Assembly: GCA_966250335.1 (NCBI GenBank)
Contig: CBINGZ010000026.1
Location: 12,299-76,298 of the forward strand
Length of the DNA: 64,000 nt
DNA from: OLB7 sp966250335
Lineage (GTDB): Bacteria; Bacteroidota; Ignavibacteria; OLB7
Direction of reading: 5' to 3'
This document shows, in pieces, positions 62,997-64,000 of this stretch. Both the position numbers and the translations under genes were made by a program. The notes below the pieces were generated by a model. The model saw nothing but the letters and a program-made list of their open reading frames with translations. It made no database searches and had not been told where the DNA came from. Position 1 is the stretch's first letter. Each line of letters opens with the position of its first letter.

Positions 62997-63093
62997 GCTC
63001 GCCTACATATGTCAATCACCGCCCTACCGATGGCGGCCCACCGGCCGCCCAGCTACGTCGTGTCCGAAACACCAACATCACATCGAGACGCTC

Positions 63094-63636
63094 ATGATTC
63101 ACCGCATTACCTGTGTCGCTGTCGGACTGATGGCGCTACTCATGACGGCTTGCGATACCGAGATCGAACCTGCTGACGAATCTACCCCATCCGTGACCGT
63201 CTACCTGCTCTTCGGCGCGGATGCGTTCGGAACCAACACATTCGACAACGCCGAAGACCGGCACAATCCGTGTAAATACTTCGATGGCCTGATGAACAAG
63301 GCCGTCCAGGTCGATGTTCGCGTAGCCGTTCCGGACCCAACATCCCAATACGGCTTCCGCGATATCTATCCTATTCAAACATTTCTACGCAACCCCGATT
63401 TCCCGGGCGGCGACCCGAATGGGATAGGAGTGCAGCTCCCTGGGACGAAAGGGTTTGTGATGATCATTACGATCTATGGCGAACCCGACCCTCGCTGTTG
63501 CCCAGCTCCCCCGTCCCCGGTCGGCCGCGTCGTATACCGTAGAATCTGGGCATACTCCACGATGGAGGGGGCACTCAGAACCCGAGCAATGCTCCCTGAA
63601 ACGGCTTGGCCCAAGATCGAATGCTTGCGATTCTAA
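63094..63636 (+). CDS. Lipoprotein of unknown function, 180 residues
   Basis: A signal peptide ends at LLMTAC (C20), so it is probably a lipoprotein. The mature region has acidic linker DTEIEPADEST, a hydrophobic strand VTVYLLFGADAFG, and a Cys pair CC near residue 135 (DPRCCPAP). No family is recognised. It follows the other lipoprotein gene by 97 bp. It may be coexpressed with it, but the products are not similar. Confidence 0.6.
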   Translation: MIHRITCVAVGLMALLMTACDTEIEPADESTPSVTVYLLFGADAFGTNTFDNAEDRHNPCKYFDGLMNKAVQVDVRVAVPDPTSQYGFRDIYPIQTFLRNPDFPGGDPNGIGVQLPGTKGFVMIITIYGEPDPRCCPAPPSPVGRVVYRRIWAYSTMEGALRTRAMLPETAWPKIECLRF

Positions 63637-64000
63637 CCCTTCCTGCCCGGTCAGTGCCCCATGTGCCCATACTCCGCACGGGGCGTTTGGAACATTCAAT
63701 TCGGATGACGATCTTCGCGCATTGCTGGTACGATATTCTGAGGAGGGTATCGGCCGACAGTCTGCTTCATGACCTCATTCCACTGCTTTGTACAACTGTG
63801 CCTACGCTTTGATCCGATGTAGTTGCTGAGCCGCCTGTAGTCTATCCGCTATCATCAAACTCAACAGGCTTTAAGCTTCCACCGTACACTATGTAGATGA
63901 TCGAAAACAGAGGAACCCTATCAGACTAATACCTCGATATCCATACTATTGACTCTTGATCCAGTTAGTTAATTTGGGACCATGAGCTGGCAACCAACGA
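63637..64000. other. Right-end stretch without a recognised gene
   Basis: Frames here are short and lack ribosome sites. Base composition is clearly more AT-rich than in the left 60 kb. Nothing was recognised; a gene could begin beyond the edge. Confidence 0.4.

Noticed and set aside
63606..63812. Short plus-strand ORF near the right end
   Set aside because: It overlaps the end of the second lipoprotein gene, lacks a ribosome site and has no recognisable features.
1..64000. CRISPR array or cas genes
   Set aside because: No regularly spaced direct repeats and no Cas-like proteins were seen.

Overview
The window is GC-rich, gene-dense bacterial chromosome from a member of the Bacteroidota/Chlorobiota (FCB) assemblage. 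A Chlorobi-side lineage such as Ignavibacteria or Kapaibacteria fits best, but that is inference. The signs are a secreted propeller protein with a type IX secretion C-terminal domain, DUF1573, DUF3098 and DUF4397 proteins, menaquinone made by the futalosine route, and several upstream regions with the FCB-type -7 element TAnnTTTG.

Layout. (1) 1-6036, minus strand: an electron-transport operon reading ferredoxin, a 47-residue ORF, Rieske protein, cytochrome b, subunit-IV-like protein, then a large multihaem cytochrome c that runs off the left edge. (2) 6341-8519, plus: a PfkB sugar kinase overlapping hutI. (3) 8612-13820, minus: small unknown proteins, a structured non-coding stretch, a FecCD permease, the GTPase Obg and an acidic unknown protein. 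(4) 14112-19320, plus: a dacB-type peptidase and the T9SS cargo protein. (5) 19398-27593: a CsaA-like protein, then the conserved dnaA / rpmH-rnpA-yidD-yidC block that usually marks the replication origin, followed by a DUF4397 lipoprotein and asd. Two copies of a nested palindromic repeat flank this block. (6) 27980-39501, minus: a near-continuous supercluster for shikimate/chorismate synthesis (aroC, aroQ, aroKB fusion, aroE, aroA, DAHP synthase) interleaved with futalosine menaquinone genes (mqnB, mqnD, an mqnP-type prenyltransferase, an mqnX-type deaminase) and one unassigned radical SAM enzyme. The chorismate made here can feed menaquinone, whose reduced form is the substrate of the complex in region 1.

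(7) 39550-43037, minus: a DUF5686 outer-membrane protein and an ABC ATPase coupled to a small membrane protein. (8) 43124-45850, minus: paaABCD of phenylacetyl-CoA epoxidase without paaE. (9) 46098-52611, minus: a CobW GTPase, the Mg2+ transporter MgtE, and a LytTR regulator overlapping its propeller-type histidine kinase. (10) 52931-60673: a BON-domain protein, an AI-2E family permease, a DEAD-box helicase, a flotillin with two tandem NfeD-like partners, and a DUF1573 lipoprotein. (11) 60897-64000: tRNA-Thr(TGT) with its own terminator, then an accessory-looking region with one intact IS5-family element and two unknown lipoproteins.

The most notable items are the radical SAM enzyme translationally coupled to the menaquinone genes, the multihaem cytochrome in the bc operon, the nested palindromic repeats around the dnaA block, and the unassigned structured RNA-like segment near 9560-9731. 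No CRISPR array, rRNA or prophage was seen.
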